Shown: piece after piece, positions 18,764 to 27,113 of the stretch
Numbering within the stretch: position 1 is the first letter of the stretch
Layout: every line of letters begins with the position of its first letter
Assembly (NCBI GenBank): GCA_964397445.1
Contig: CAYNHZ010000001.1
Location: 558,001 to 622,000, forward strand
Reading direction: 5' to 3'
Origin: CAYNHZ01 sp964397445
Lineage (GTDB): Bacteria; Bacteroidota; Bacteroidia; Bacteroidales; UBA932
Length of the DNA stretch: 64,000 nt
Position numbers and translations under genes: made by a program
Notes under the pieces: model-generated
What the model saw: the letters and a program-made list of their open reading frames with translations, nothing else
Databases searched by the model: none
What the model was told of the DNA's origin: nothing

Positions 18764-19340
18764 ACAATCTACTTTTCTCAATATGGTGCTCTGCTTGTTT
18801 GTAGTGTGCCTTGTTAGTTCCGCTGTGTTAGGAATAGTTTATGCGGTTACAAAAGAACCAATAACTAAAGCACAAATTGCTAAGATCAACAATGCGATTG
18901 CTGGTGTTGTTCCTAAATTTGACAATGTTCCATCTTCGGAGGCTTTTGATGTCACTGTCAATAATAATATATCGAAAGTCTATCCTGCAAAAATGAATGG
19001 TGTTATTGTGGGTTATGCTATCGAATCGACTACATCTAAAGGGTTTAGCGGTACTATTCTTTTGATGGTGGGGTTTGATATGGATGGGAATATCTATAAT
19101 ACCTCTGTGATTTCTCACGCTGAAACACCGGGCTTGGGAGAGAAAATGGTTGCAGGAAAGAGCGACTTTCCGAACCAATTTGTCGGTAAAAACCCTGAGT
19201 CATTTCGTCTTGCTGTCAAGAAAGATGGGGGAGATATTGATGCAATAACTGCAGCTACAATAACTTCTCGCGCCTATGCTGATGCAATATTAAACGCTTA
19301 CGAGGTGTTTAAAACTATTAAAAATAATACCTTAAAATAG
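18756..19340 (+). CDS. rnfG: Rnf complex subunit G, flavin-binding
   Basis: 194 aa with one N-terminal helix (about residues 9-30) and an extracytoplasmic FMN-binding domain. The segment SHAETPGLGEKM and the following DAITAATITSRAY place the flavin threonine at T168. The canonical (S/T)GAT reads TAAT here, with Ala replacing Gly, while the Thr itself is kept. RnfG carries FMN that is covalently attached by ApbE, which is not encoded in this window. The start overlaps rnfD. Confidence 0.95.
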   Translation: MAKQSTFLNMVLCLFVVCLVSSAVLGIVYAVTKEPITKAQIAKINNAIAGVVPKFDNVPSSEAFDVTVNNNISKVYPAKMNGVIVGYAIESTTSKGFSGTILLMVGFDMDGNIYNTSVISHAETPGLGEKMVAGKSDFPNQFVGKNPESFRLAVKKDGGDIDAITAATITSRAYADAILNAYEVFKTIKNNTLK

Positions 19341-19348
19341 ATAGAGAT

Positions 19349-19936
19349 ATGGGTAAATTAAGTATTATAACAAAAGGAATTATCAAGGAAAATCCAACAT
19401 TTGTCCTTGTCCTCGGTATGTGTCCTACACTCGGTACCACAACATCTGCTATTAATGGGATGGGGATGGGACTGGCTACGGCGTTTGTACTAATTCTGTC
19501 GAATATAGGTATATCACTTGTTGCTGGGCTTATTCCAAATAAAGTTCGGATTCCGGCATATATTGTTATTATTGCTGCATTTGTAACTGTCCTTCAGCTT
19601 GTAATGCAAGCATATGTACCATCTCTTTATGAGACTTTGGGGTTATTTATTCCCCTTATTGTTGTGAACTGTATAGTGCTTGGAAGAGCGGAGGCATTTG
19701 CAAATAAAAACACCCCGATTGATTCAGCATTTGATGGGTTAGGTATCGGTTTGGGCTTTACTTTGTCATTGACAGTTATCGGTTTGGTAAGGGAGATACT
19801 TGGAAGCGGTTCTGCATTCGGATTTAAATTTATCTCCGGTGATGGTATTCTCGCATTCGTTTTAGCTCCTGGTGCATTTATAGTTCTTGGTTATCTTATG
19901 GTTCTTTTTAGACAAATGAAATCTAAAATAGGTTAG
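19349..19936 (+). CDS. rnfE: Rnf complex subunit E
   Basis: 195 aa, about six transmembrane helices. It begins with a short cytoplasmic part, then PTFVLVLGMCPTLGTTTSAINGMGMG, including the conserved Cys (about residue 25) that binds the membrane 2Fe-2S cluster shared with RnfA. The inverted-topology partner is the next gene. LIVVNCIVLGRAEAFA carries the second Cys. It distinguishes itself from RnfA by this RAEAFA segment. Confidence 0.95.
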   Translation: MGKLSIITKGIIKENPTFVLVLGMCPTLGTTTSAINGMGMGLATAFVLILSNIGISLVAGLIPNKVRIPAYIVIIAAFVTVLQLVMQAYVPSLYETLGLFIPLIVVNCIVLGRAEAFANKNTPIDSAFDGLGIGLGFTLSLTVIGLVREILGSGSAFGFKFISGDGILAFVLAPGAFIVLGYLMVLFRQMKSKIG

Positions 19937-19940
19937 TATT

Positions 19941-20540
19941 ATGGAATATATTATAATAGTAATTTCTGCGGTATTTGTAAATAATATTTTACTCTCCCAA
20001 TTTTTAGGGGTTTGTCCTTTTTTGGGTGTTTCAAACAGAGTAAGTACCGCTGTTGGTATGTCGGGGGCGGTTTGTTTTGTAATTGCAATTTCTACATTGG
20101 TTACTTACCTTTTGCAATACTATGTTCTTGTTCCACTCGGGATAGAATTTATGCAAACCCTTGTTTTTATTTTGGTGATTGCTGCCCTTGTACAGATGGT
20201 TGAAATTATCTTAAAGAAAATATCCCCCTCATTGTACCAGGCTTTAGGGATATTTCTCCCACTGATAACAACAAATTGTGCCGTTCTTGGTCTTGCAATA
20301 ATGGTTGTTACTAAAGAGTTTTCATTTGGAGGTGAAGCTCATATGCTTAACCTTGCAGAATCTGTTGTATATGCCACTTCAAGTGCTATCGGTTTTGGAG
20401 TTGCTATGATTTTGTTTGCAGGTATTAGGGAGCAACTTGAAATCTCTTTAGTGCCTAAGGTGTTTAAGGGGATTCCGATCGCCCTTATTACTGCCGGCAT
20501 TCTCGCATTGGCTTTTATGGGATTTAGTGGATTGGTATAG
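19941..20540 (+). CDS. rnfA: Rnf complex subunit A
   Basis: 199 aa, about six helices. Key segments are NNILLSQFLGVCPFLGVS with the cluster-ligating Cys at about residue 25, and LITTNCAVLGLAI with the second Cys. Together with RnfE it forms the membrane 2Fe-2S site that moves electrons across the membrane during ion pumping. It lies 4 nt after rnfE and completes the operon's B-C-D-G-E-A order. A small TPR gene follows after 2 nt. Confidence 0.95.
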   Translation: MEYIIIVISAVFVNNILLSQFLGVCPFLGVSNRVSTAVGMSGAVCFVIAISTLVTYLLQYYVLVPLGIEFMQTLVFILVIAALVQMVEIILKKISPSLYQALGIFLPLITTNCAVLGLAIMVVTKEFSFGGEAHMLNLAESVVYATSSAIGFGVAMILFAGIREQLEISLVPKVFKGIPIALITAGILALAFMGFSGLV

Positions 20541-20542
20541 AG

Positions 20543-20815
20543 ATGAACGGACTTGCGGAAATAGAGAAAAAAATTGCTCAAGGTAAAGTAGATGAGGCTT
20601 TTACTGAGATTAGAGATTTTCTAAATAGAGATCCTAACAGTGCTCATGGCTGGTATTTATTAGGTGGAATATATCGCAGGCAACAGTTTTGGGGAGATGC
20701 TATAAATGCTTATAATAAAGCAAAAATGATAGACCCTGAGGGTCCTGCGGATGCGGCAATAGAGTCCATCTACGATATTATCAGGTTTGTGAATACAGAT
20801 TTGATGAATCCTTAG
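20543..20815 (+). CDS. Small TPR-repeat protein
   Basis: 90 aa. Two tetratricopeptide-like helix pairs are visible: IEKKIAQGKVDEAFTEIRDFL (about residues 5-25) and AHGWYLLGGIYRRQQFWGDAINAYNKAKMIDP (about 34-65), with the TPR landmarks W/Y-L-G-Y-A-P in the second. There is no signal peptide or transmembrane helix, so it is likely cytoplasmic. It sits 2 nt after rnfA, so it is probably in the Rnf transcript; an assembly or docking role is only inference. Confidence 0.8.
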   Translation: MNGLAEIEKKIAQGKVDEAFTEIRDFLNRDPNSAHGWYLLGGIYRRQQFWGDAINAYNKAKMIDPEGPADAAIESIYDIIRFVNTDLMNP

Positions 20816-20831
20816 CCCCTCTATCGGCTAA
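20812..20831. terminator. Weak hairpin between convergent rnf operon and trmH-like gene
   Basis: TTAGCC at 20812-20817 pairs with GGCTAA at 20826-20831 across an 8-nt loop. It overlaps the stops of both convergent genes (gap of only 5 nt). The stem is short and the T tract poor, so termination here is plausible but not certain. Confidence 0.4.
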
Positions 20832-21351
20832 AATTTCTTAAATGCCACAATACTATTCCTATTGCAACAGAGACATTTAATGAGTGTTTTGTCCCGTGTT
20901 GAGGTATCTCAATGCACAGATTACTCATATCTACCACATCTTGTTGGATCCCTTTAACTTCGTTTCCGAAAACAAGGGCGTATTTTTTACTTATATCGGG
21001 TTGGAATTCATCGAGAGATGTAGAGTTTTCAGTTTGTTCTACACTGATTATTTCATATCCCTCTTGTTTTAGTGAGGAGATCGCCTCTTGTGTCTGAGAA
21101 AAATATTTCCATTCAACTGAAAACTCAGCTCCAAGTGCAGATTTATGAATTTCAGGGGAGGGAGGAGTTGCGGATATTCCACAAATATATATTTTGCAGA
21201 TCTTAAAAGCATCTCCGGTTCGAAAGGCAGAGCCTATGTTGTGTTGGCTTCTTATATTGTCTATAACTATTGCAATAGGTGCTTTTTCTAATGTTCTATA
21301 CTCTTCTAATGTGGGTCTGTCAAGCTCGCAGTTTAATAATTTTCTAAACAT
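20821..21351 (-). CDS. SpoU/TrmH-family RNA 2'-O-methyltransferase
   Basis: The open frame runs further upstream to 21471, but I place the start at ATG 21349-21351 (MFRKLLNCELDRP, 176 aa). The extra 40 residues are low-complexity, would read into the glyA start, and would cover the glyA promoter. The SpoU motifs are present: DNIRSQHNIGSAFRTGDAF, FGNEVKGIQQDVVD, and EIPQHGTKHSLNVSVAIGI with the knot and SAM-binding residues. It methylates ribose in a structured RNA; whether tRNA or rRNA cannot be decided. Convergent with the rnf operon and divergent from glyA. Confidence 0.9.
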   Translation of the reverse strand: MFRKLLNCELDRPTLEEYRTLEKAPIAIVIDNIRSQHNIGSAFRTGDAFKICKIYICGISATPPSPEIHKSALGAEFSVEWKYFSQTQEAISSLKQEGYEIISVEQTENSTSLDEFQPDISKKYALVFGNEVKGIQQDVVDMSNLCIEIPQHGTKHSLNVSVAIGIVLWHLRNFSR

Positions 21352-21383
21352 TTTGTCTGTCCCCTTTTTTTTACTTAATTTCG
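21352..21383 (+). promoter_or_regulatory. Promoter of glyA
   Basis: A TTTG element at 21352-21355 is followed after 20 nt by TAATTTCG at 21376-21383, one mismatch from the Bacteroidota -7 consensus TAnnTTTG. The spacing matches the known -33/-7 arrangement. The glyA ATG lies 28 nt downstream. Confidence 0.7.
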
Positions 21384-21411
21384 CAAAGTTAAAAATTAAT
21401 AATACAATAGT

Positions 21412-22692
21412 ATGAAACAAGATCTTCAAATATCGGAATTGATTAAAAAAGAGGAGAATAGGCAGCTCCACGGCATTGAATTGATCGCTTCGGAAAACTT
21501 CGTTAGCGACAATGTTCTTGCTGCATTAGGCTCTTGCCTTACTAATAAGTATGCGGAGGGGTATCCAGGTGCTCGTTATTATGGCGGATGCGAAGTTGTT
21601 GACCAAGTCGAACAACTTGCGATCGATCGTCTATGTGAACTTTTTGGTGCAGAATACGCAAATGTTCAGCCTCACTCAGGTGCACAAGCAAATATGGCAG
21701 TTTTTATGGCTTGTCTGAAACCTGGTGATACTTTTATGGGTTTGGATCTTTCGCACGGAGGACACCTTACGCATGGTTCACCGGTTAATATGTCAGGTAT
21801 GATTTACAATGCAGTGGCATACAAATTAAATGAAACTACCGGTTTGGTTGATTATGATGAGATGGAAAAGATCGCATTGGAGAGCAAACCGAAACTTATC
21901 GTTGGTGGTGCTTCTGCATATTCAAGAGAGTGGAATTGGAAGAGAATGAGGGAGATAGCCGATAAAGTTGGTGCAATATTTATGGTAGATATGGCCCATC
22001 CTGCAGGACTTATAGCAGCAGGTCTTCTCGAAAATCCTGTTAAATATGCACATATTGTAACATCTACTACCCATAAAACATTAAGGGGTCCTCGTGGTGG
22101 TATCATTATCATTGGTAAGGATTTTGAAAATCCTTGGGGATTGAAAACACCTAAAGGGGAGATTAAGAAGATGTCCGCAGTTATTAATTCAAGCGTTTTC
22201 CCAGGAATACAAGGTGGACCATTAGAACATTGTATTGCTGCTAAGGCTGTTGCGTTCTTTGAAGCTCTTCAACCTGAGTTTATAGAGTATCAAAAACAGG
22301 TGAAAAAGAATGCTGCTGCAATGGCACAATCTTTTATTAAGAGGGGATATAAAGTGGTTTCAGGTGGTACAGACAATCACGTTATGCTTATAGACCTTAG
22401 GACTAAATTCCCAGATCTTACAGGGAAGGTTGCCGAGAAAACACTTGTTCTTGCAGACATAACTGTAAACAAGAATATGGTCCCATTTGATAGTCGTTCT
22501 CCATTTACCACTTCAGGTATCCGTGTCGGAACACCGGCTATTACATCACGTGGCCTTTTGGAAAAAGATATGGATATTATCGTCGAATTGATAGATGAGG
22601 TGTTAAGTAATATTGACAATCCTCAAGTTTTGGAGAAAGTAAAAACATCTGCTCGTGCTATGATGGCAGGTCGCCCTCTTAATGCTTGGTAA
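21412..22692 (+). CDS. glyA: Serine hydroxymethyltransferase
   Basis: 426 aa; interconverts serine and glycine with transfer of a one-carbon unit to tetrahydrofolate. The N-terminus contains GIELIASENFVSDNV, then NKYAEGYPGARYYGG, LSHGGHLTHGSP, and the PLP lysine K222 in TSTTHKTLRGPRGG. The C-terminal GIRVGTPAITSRG is conserved. It is monocistronic by appearance, with its own promoter and a strong terminator. The product supplies folate units also needed by fmt and by the histidine-degrading FtcD in this window. Confidence 0.98.
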   Translation: MKQDLQISELIKKEENRQLHGIELIASENFVSDNVLAALGSCLTNKYAEGYPGARYYGGCEVVDQVEQLAIDRLCELFGAEYANVQPHSGAQANMAVFMACLKPGDTFMGLDLSHGGHLTHGSPVNMSGMIYNAVAYKLNETTGLVDYDEMEKIALESKPKLIVGGASAYSREWNWKRMREIADKVGAIFMVDMAHPAGLIAAGLLENPVKYAHIVTSTTHKTLRGPRGGIIIIGKDFENPWGLKTPKGEIKKMSAVINSSVFPGIQGGPLEHCIAAKAVAFFEALQPEFIEYQKQVKKNAAAMAQSFIKRGYKVVSGGTDNHVMLIDLRTKFPDLTGKVAEKTLVLADITVNKNMVPFDSRSPFTTSGIRVGTPAITSRGLLEKDMDIIVELIDEVLSNIDNPQVLEKVKTSARAMMAGRPLNAW

Positions 22693-22706
22693 TATTTTAT
22701 AATCCT

Positions 22707-23315
22707 CTATATCAGCCTCCATTCGCTTAACTCGCGGTGGAGGCTTTTTTCATCCCCATTGCATAAGGTATTTAAAAGTGAATGAAATTCTTTACCGTGG
22801 TTGTGATATTTAAGGTGACATAACTCGTGAAGCATAACATAGTCGCACAGGTGTTTAGGGATGCGAAGCATTCTCATATTGAGATTTATATTGTTTTTAC
22901 CTGAACACGATCCCCAATTTGTAACATTGTTTTTTATTGCGACTCTATTATACATAGGTTGGGTCCCTGTTTTGTCTGTAAATCCATTTTCTATAGCAAG
23001 TTGATGAAGCCTTGGCACTAATTCGCTGCGTGCTTGTCTGCGCATTTGCTCAATCTCTTTTTTTGTTAAAGGGGAGGAGATAGCCTTACCACTCTCTTTC
23101 AGAATATCGATTTTCACCCTCTGTTTTTTCATCATATCGAGCACCCATCTCTCTTTATCGTTGAGGAAAGAGATTGCTTTTGAGTAAGATAGATACCAAG
23201 GGAGTGTGACATTTACCCCTTTTTTTGGGTGAACGGAGATCCGAATTGCCCTATTGCCTATTTTCTTCTCTAATTTTACCTCTCCTATACGGGGATGTGT
23301 TATACATTTTTTCAT
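22707..23315 (-). CDS. YgjP-like (DUF45) M48-type metallopeptidase
   Basis: 202 aa. The zinc motif is H163-E164-L-C-H167 in MLHELCHLKYHNHGKEF, preceded by the family's WGSCSGKNNINLNMRM segment (about residues 134-150). The N-terminal half is basic and begins VKLEKKIGNRAIRISVHPKKG, typical of YgjP proteins associated in some genomes with restriction systems but also found as solitary genes. No restriction genes are next to it. The candidate -7 box at 23321-23328 is so close to the ATG that the mRNA may be leaderless. The 3' end of the gene overlaps the glyA terminator on the opposite strand. Confidence 0.85.
   Translation of the reverse strand: MKKCITHPRIGEVKLEKKIGNRAIRISVHPKKGVNVTLPWYLSYSKAISFLNDKERWVLDMMKKQRVKIDILKESGKAISSPLTKKEIEQMRRQARSELVPRLHQLAIENGFTDKTGTQPMYNRVAIKNNVTNWGSCSGKNNINLNMRMLRIPKHLCDYVMLHELCHLKYHNHGKEFHSLLNTLCNGDEKSLHRELSEWRLI
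22714..22750 (+). terminator. Rho-independent terminator of glyA
   Basis: AGCCTCCA (22714-22721) pairs with TGGAGGCT (22738-22745) around a 16-nt loop and is followed by a run of T. It begins 21 nt after the glyA stop. It lies within the last codons of the convergent YgjP-like gene, so the hairpin sequence is also coding on the other strand. Confidence 0.8.
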
Positions 23316-23320
23316 CTCTG

Positions 23321-23328
23321 CAAAAATA
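23321..23328 (-). promoter_or_regulatory. -7 promoter box for the YgjP-like gene
   Basis: On the minus strand the sequence is TATTTTTG, fitting TAnnTTTG. It ends only 5 nt before the gene's ATG, so transcription would begin at or within the start codon. Confidence 0.4.
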
Positions 23329-23352
23329 GTAAGAAATAGTCTATGATATTTT

Positions 23353-23383
23353 TTTGTATAATGTTTTTATTTATTTACCTTTG
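23353..23383 (+). promoter_or_regulatory. Promoter of rpsO
   Basis: TTTG at 23353-23356, a 19-nt spacer, then TACCTTTG at 23376-23383. This is a full match to the Bacteroidota -33/-7 pattern. The leader to the rpsO ATG is about 40 nt. Confidence 0.8.
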
Positions 23384-23428
23384 CACTCCCAATTTTGGGA
23401 TAAAACTAAATATCAATTGCTTAAAGCT

Positions 23429-23704
23429 ATGGCAGAATACCTATCAGCAGACAGAAAGCAGGAGATTTTCGGTCAATACGGAAAGTCTAATACGGACACC
23501 GGCTCACCTGAGAGTCAGATTGCTCTATTTTCCTACCGTATCACTCATCTTACCCAACACCTTCAATCAAATAGGAAGGACTATGGCACACAACGTGCAC
23601 TTCTTAGATTAGTTGGTAAAAGACGTCGCCTTTTGGATTATCTAAAAGCGAATGACATTGAGAGATATAGGGAAATAGTGAAGGCTTTGAACCTTCGTAA
23701 ATAA
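23429..23704 (+). CDS. rpsO: Ribosomal protein S15
   Basis: 91 aa from ATG 23429 (MAEYLSADRKQEIFGQYGKS), the usual length of S15. A longer open frame begins at 23354 but its first 25 codons cover the promoter and do not resemble S15, so the internal start was chosen. Conserved segments are DTGSPESQIALFSYRI, HLQSNRKDYGTQRALLRLVGKRRRLLDYL. It binds 16S rRNA in the central domain. The order rpsO-pnp is widely conserved among bacteria and is kept here, with a hairpin terminator between the two. Confidence 0.97.
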   Translation: MAEYLSADRKQEIFGQYGKSNTDTGSPESQIALFSYRITHLTQHLQSNRKDYGTQRALLRLVGKRRRLLDYLKANDIERYREIVKALNLRK

Positions 23705-23710
23705 TAAGAC

Positions 23711-23741
23711 GAGGCTGTCAATTATACGACAGCCTCTTTTT
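23711..23741 (+). terminator. Terminator or attenuating hairpin between rpsO and pnp
   Basis: GAGGCTGTC (23711-23719) pairs with GACAGCCTC (23728-23736) around an 8-nt loop, followed by TTTTT. It begins 6 nt after the rpsO stop. It can end rpsO transcripts and reduce readthrough into pnp. No obvious separate -7 box for pnp is seen in the remaining 30 nt. Confidence 0.8.
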
Positions 23742-23771
23742 CTATCGAATTATATAGGAAAAAATAATAAT

Positions 23772-25994
23772 ATGAATGTTGTAAAAAAAACCATCACATT
23801 GGGTGATGGAAGAGTTGTAGAAATCGAAACAGGTAAGTTAGCTAAACAAGCTGATGGTTCGGTTGTACTAAAAGTGGGCAATACAATGTTGCTTGCTACT
23901 GTAACTTGTGCTAAAGAGGCAAAAGAAGATGTGGACTTTATGCCCCTTTCAGTTGAGTATAAAGAGAAATTTGCCGCTGCAGGTCGTTATCCCGGTGGCT
24001 TTATGAAACGTGAGGGGAGGGCATCAGATTCGGAAATTCTTGTAGCTCGTCTTATTGACAGGGCTCTTCGTCCCCTTTTCCCTGAAGATTTTCACGCAGA
24101 AGTTTTTGTAAATGTTATCCTCATTTCGGCAGATAAAGAGACAATGCCCGATGCTTTTGCAGGTCTCGCAGCTTCGGCTGCTCTTGCTGTAAGTGATATT
24201 CCATTCGGAGGTCCTATCTCTGAAGTTAGGGTTGCCAGAATAGATGGTAAGTTTGTTATTAACCCCACTTTCACTGAGTTAAAAGGTGCTGATTTGGATA
24301 TTATGGTGGCAGCTACACTTGAAAATATAATGATGGTTGAGGGTGAAATGAAAGAGGTATCGGAAAAGGATATGCTTGATGCAATAAAATTTGCCCACGA
24401 AGAGATCAAGAAACATTGCAAAATGCAAATGGAGTTGACCTCTGAGGTTGGAAAAGTTGAAAAGAGAGCATATTGTCACGAGACTAATGATGAGGACTTA
24501 AAAAAGGCTCTTGAGTCATATTGTTATGATAAATGTTATGCGATTGCTAAATCGGTGAAAGCAAAACACGAGAGAGAAGATGCCTTTGCTGCACTTAAAG
24601 AGGAATTTATCCTTACGATACCAGAAGAGGAGAGAGATGAGAAGGGGATAATGATCTCTCGTTATTACCACTCTGTGGAGAAAGAGGCTATGCGCCGTAT
24701 GATTATTGATGAGGGGGTACGTCTTGACGGAAGAAGTACTACTCAGATTCGTCCTATCTGGTGTGAAGTTGATTACCTACCAGGAGCGCATGGATCTGCT
24801 GTATTCACAAGGGGTGAGACACAGTCTCTTACAACAGTTACTTTAGGTACAAAGATGGATATGAAGGAGATGGACGAAGTTCTTGTTCAAGAGACTCAAC
24901 AATTTGTTCTTCACTACAATTTCCCTCCATTTTCAACAGGTGAGGCTAAACCTCAACGTGGTGTTGGTCGTAGGGAGGTTGGACACGGTAATCTTGCTTG
25001 GAGAGCTTTGAAACCGATGGTTCCTGTAGGGGAAGAGAATCCTTATGCAGTTCGTGTTGTGTCTGATATTCTTGAATCTAACGGTTCTTCATCTATGGCA
25101 ACCGTTTGTGCGGGTACTCTTGCATTGATGGATTCGGGTGTTAAATTGAAAAAACCTGTTTCCGGTATAGCTATGGGACTTATTTCAGATGCTAAAACTG
25201 GTAAGTTTGCAGTATTGTCAGATATTCTTGGAGATGAGGACCATCTTGGAGATATGGACTTTAAGGTGACCGGGACAAAGGATGGGATCACAGCTACTCA
25301 GATGGATATAAAAGTTGACGGTCTTCCTTACGAAGTTCTTGAGACAGCTTTAGCTCAAGCAAAAGCAGGTCGCGAGCACATTATGGGCGAGATGATGAAG
25401 ACAATCTCTGAACCTCGTGAAGATTATAAACCTCACGTTCCCCGTATTATTCAGATAACCATCCCTTCAGATTTTATCGGAGCAGTTATTGGTACAGGTG
25501 GTAAGGTGATTCAAGAGATTCAGAAGACTACCGGTACAACTATTACAATCACTGAGGGTGATGGTATAGGCATAATCGATATTTTCGGGGAAAACAGAGA
25601 GTCTATGGATGCAGCTCTTGCAAGAATTAAGGCTATCACTACAGTACCTGAGGTTGGGGAGGTATATCATGGTAAAGTGGTGTCAATCCTTGAGTTTGGA
25701 GCATTTGTAGAGATACTTCCCGGAAAAGAGGGACTTCTTCATATTTCAGAACTCGATTATAAGAAAGTTGAGAAAGTAGAAGATGTTCTTAAAGTTGGGG
25801 ATGAGGTGGATGTTAAACTTTTGGAAATTGATTCTAAGTCTGGTAAAATGAGACTCTCTAAGAGGGCTCTAATGGAGAAACCTGAAGGTTGGGTGGAGCG
25901 TGAGCGTAAGCCAAGACCTGAGGGAGATCGTGGAGGACGCAGAGATGATAGAGGAAGAGGTCGGGATGATAGAAGAGGTGGAAGGCGTGACTAA
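23772..25994 (+). CDS. pnp: Polynucleotide phosphorylase
   Basis: 740 aa. Two RNase PH-like domains are separated by an all-helical linker; the second carries FTRGETQSLTTVTLGT and the catalytic GDEDHLGDMDFKVTGT at about residues 485-500. A KH domain (IGAVIGTGGKVIQEIQ, about 575) and an S1 domain (GKVVSILEFGAFVEILPGKEGLLH, about 635) follow. The C-terminal tail of about 35 residues is rich in Arg, Gly and Asp and probably adds RNA contacts. The enzyme degrades RNA 3' to 5' with phosphate. Context is rpsO-pnp. Confidence 0.98.
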   Translation: MNVVKKTITLGDGRVVEIETGKLAKQADGSVVLKVGNTMLLATVTCAKEAKEDVDFMPLSVEYKEKFAAAGRYPGGFMKREGRASDSEILVARLIDRALRPLFPEDFHAEVFVNVILISADKETMPDAFAGLAASAALAVSDIPFGGPISEVRVARIDGKFVINPTFTELKGADLDIMVAATLENIMMVEGEMKEVSEKDMLDAIKFAHEEIKKHCKMQMELTSEVGKVEKRAYCHETNDEDLKKALESYCYDKCYAIAKSVKAKHEREDAFAALKEEFILTIPEEERDEKGIMISRYYHSVEKEAMRRMIIDEGVRLDGRSTTQIRPIWCEVDYLPGAHGSAVFTRGETQSLTTVTLGTKMDMKEMDEVLVQETQQFVLHYNFPPFSTGEAKPQRGVGRREVGHGNLAWRALKPMVPVGEENPYAVRVVSDILESNGSSSMATVCAGTLALMDSGVKLKKPVSGIAMGLISDAKTGKFAVLSDILGDEDHLGDMDFKVTGTKDGITATQMDIKVDGLPYEVLETALAQAKAGREHIMGEMMKTISEPREDYKPHVPRIIQITIPSDFIGAVIGTGGKVIQEIQKTTGTTITITEGDGIGIIDIFGENRESMDAALARIKAITTVPEVGEVYHGKVVSILEFGAFVEILPGKEGLLHISELDYKKVEKVEDVLKVGDEVDVKLLEIDSKSGKMRLSKRALMEKPEGWVERERKPRPEGDRGGRRDDRGRGRDDRRGGRRD

Positions 25995-26070
25995 CTGATT
26001 TTTCTTCAAAAAAATATTTTTTAATTGGCTATAAATCTGTTTAAGAATTATAGCCAATTTTATATGTTCT

Positions 26071-26078
26071 TATATTTG
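26071..26078 (+). promoter_or_regulatory. -7 promoter box for the CDF transporter gene
   Basis: TATATTTG fits TAnnTTTG and lies 21 nt before the ATG at 26100. It lies inside the longer open frame from 26025, which supports using the later start. No clear -33 element. Confidence 0.55.
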
Positions 26079-26099
26079 CAAAATCAAAATGAATTGAAT

Positions 26100-27086
26100 A
26101 TGAATGAGGATATTCTCAAACAAAAAGTACAGAGATGGGTGGTTACGATCTCTTTTGTGTTGCTTTGCGGTAAATTTATTGCATATTGGGTCACAAATTC
26201 AGTGGGGATTCTTACAGATGCAATGGAAAGCATTGTTAATGTTGTAGCTGGGTTGATTAGCCTTTTTAGTTTGCGTTGGGCATTGAAACCTAAAGACAAG
26301 GATCACCCATTCGGACATGGTAAGATGGAGCTGGTATCGGCATCGATTGAGGGGATTTTGATCTCTATAGCTGGGGTAATGATTATTATTGAGGGGATTA
26401 AACGGTTATTTAATCCTTCACAAATAGAGAGCTTGGATACAGGTATTATAGTTGTGGCGGTAGCTGCTATTATTAACTTTGTTATGGGGTGGTATAGTAT
26501 AAGAATAGGTAAAAAATATAAATCAATGGCATTAATTGCCGGAGGAAAACATTTACAGTCAGATACATATTCAACTATTGGTCTTGTTACCGGACTTATT
26601 ATTCTCTATTATACAGATATATTATGGATTGATAGTGCTTTGGCTCTGATTTTTGGTTCAATAATCATTTTTACGGGATTTTCTATTTTACGAAAAACGA
26701 TTGCAAATCTTTTGGATAAATCTGATAACGAGGCACTATCATTAGTGGCAGATAGTATCAATAAACATCGGCAGACAGATTGGATAGATATTCATAATAC
26801 AAAGATTATCAAGTATGGAAGTTATCTTTTTATAGATTGCGACCTTACTCTTCCTTGGTATTATAATATTATTGAGAGCCATAACTCTTGCGATACCCTT
26901 AAAGCAACTTTAAACAGGGAGTTTTCTGATAAAGTGCAAGTGTCTATCCATTCAGATCCTTGTAAAATGCTTCATTGTGAGCATTGTGAAGTGGCTGATT
27001 GCAAATATAGAAGTGTCCCATTTGTCAAAATTGAGACTATTACAATAAATAACATCATTCAGAGCGACGAAGATCGGAACGAGTAG
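26100..27086 (+). CDS. Cation diffusion facilitator (CDF) family transporter
   Basis: 328 aa from ATG 26100 (MNEDILKQKVQRWV); the open frame extends 25 codons upstream but those overlap the -7 box. About six helices are present. Metal-site segments include LTDAMESIVNVVAG in TM2, HPFGHGKMELVSA between TM2 and TM3, and GKHLQSDTYSTIG in TM5. The cytoplasmic C-terminal domain ends in a histidine/cysteine-rich stretch, HSDPCKMLHCEHCEVADCKY, which is likely to bind metal. The substrate is probably a divalent cation such as Zn, Fe or Mn exported from the cytosol; which one is not evident. Confidence 0.9.
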   Translation: MNEDILKQKVQRWVVTISFVLLCGKFIAYWVTNSVGILTDAMESIVNVVAGLISLFSLRWALKPKDKDHPFGHGKMELVSASIEGILISIAGVMIIIEGIKRLFNPSQIESLDTGIIVVAVAAIINFVMGWYSIRIGKKYKSMALIAGGKHLQSDTYSTIGLVTGLIILYYTDILWIDSALALIFGSIIIFTGFSILRKTIANLLDKSDNEALSLVADSINKHRQTDWIDIHNTKIIKYGSYLFIDCDLTLPWYYNIIESHNSCDTLKATLNREFSDKVQVSIHSDPCKMLHCEHCEVADCKYRSVPFVKIETITINNIIQSDEDRNE

Positions 27087-27113
27087 TACAATAAAGGGTG
27101 GCCTTAATTATCT

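Noticed and set aside
21352..21471. 40-residue N-terminal extension of the trmH-like gene
   Set aside because: It covers the glyA promoter and start on the other strand and does not resemble family N-termini.
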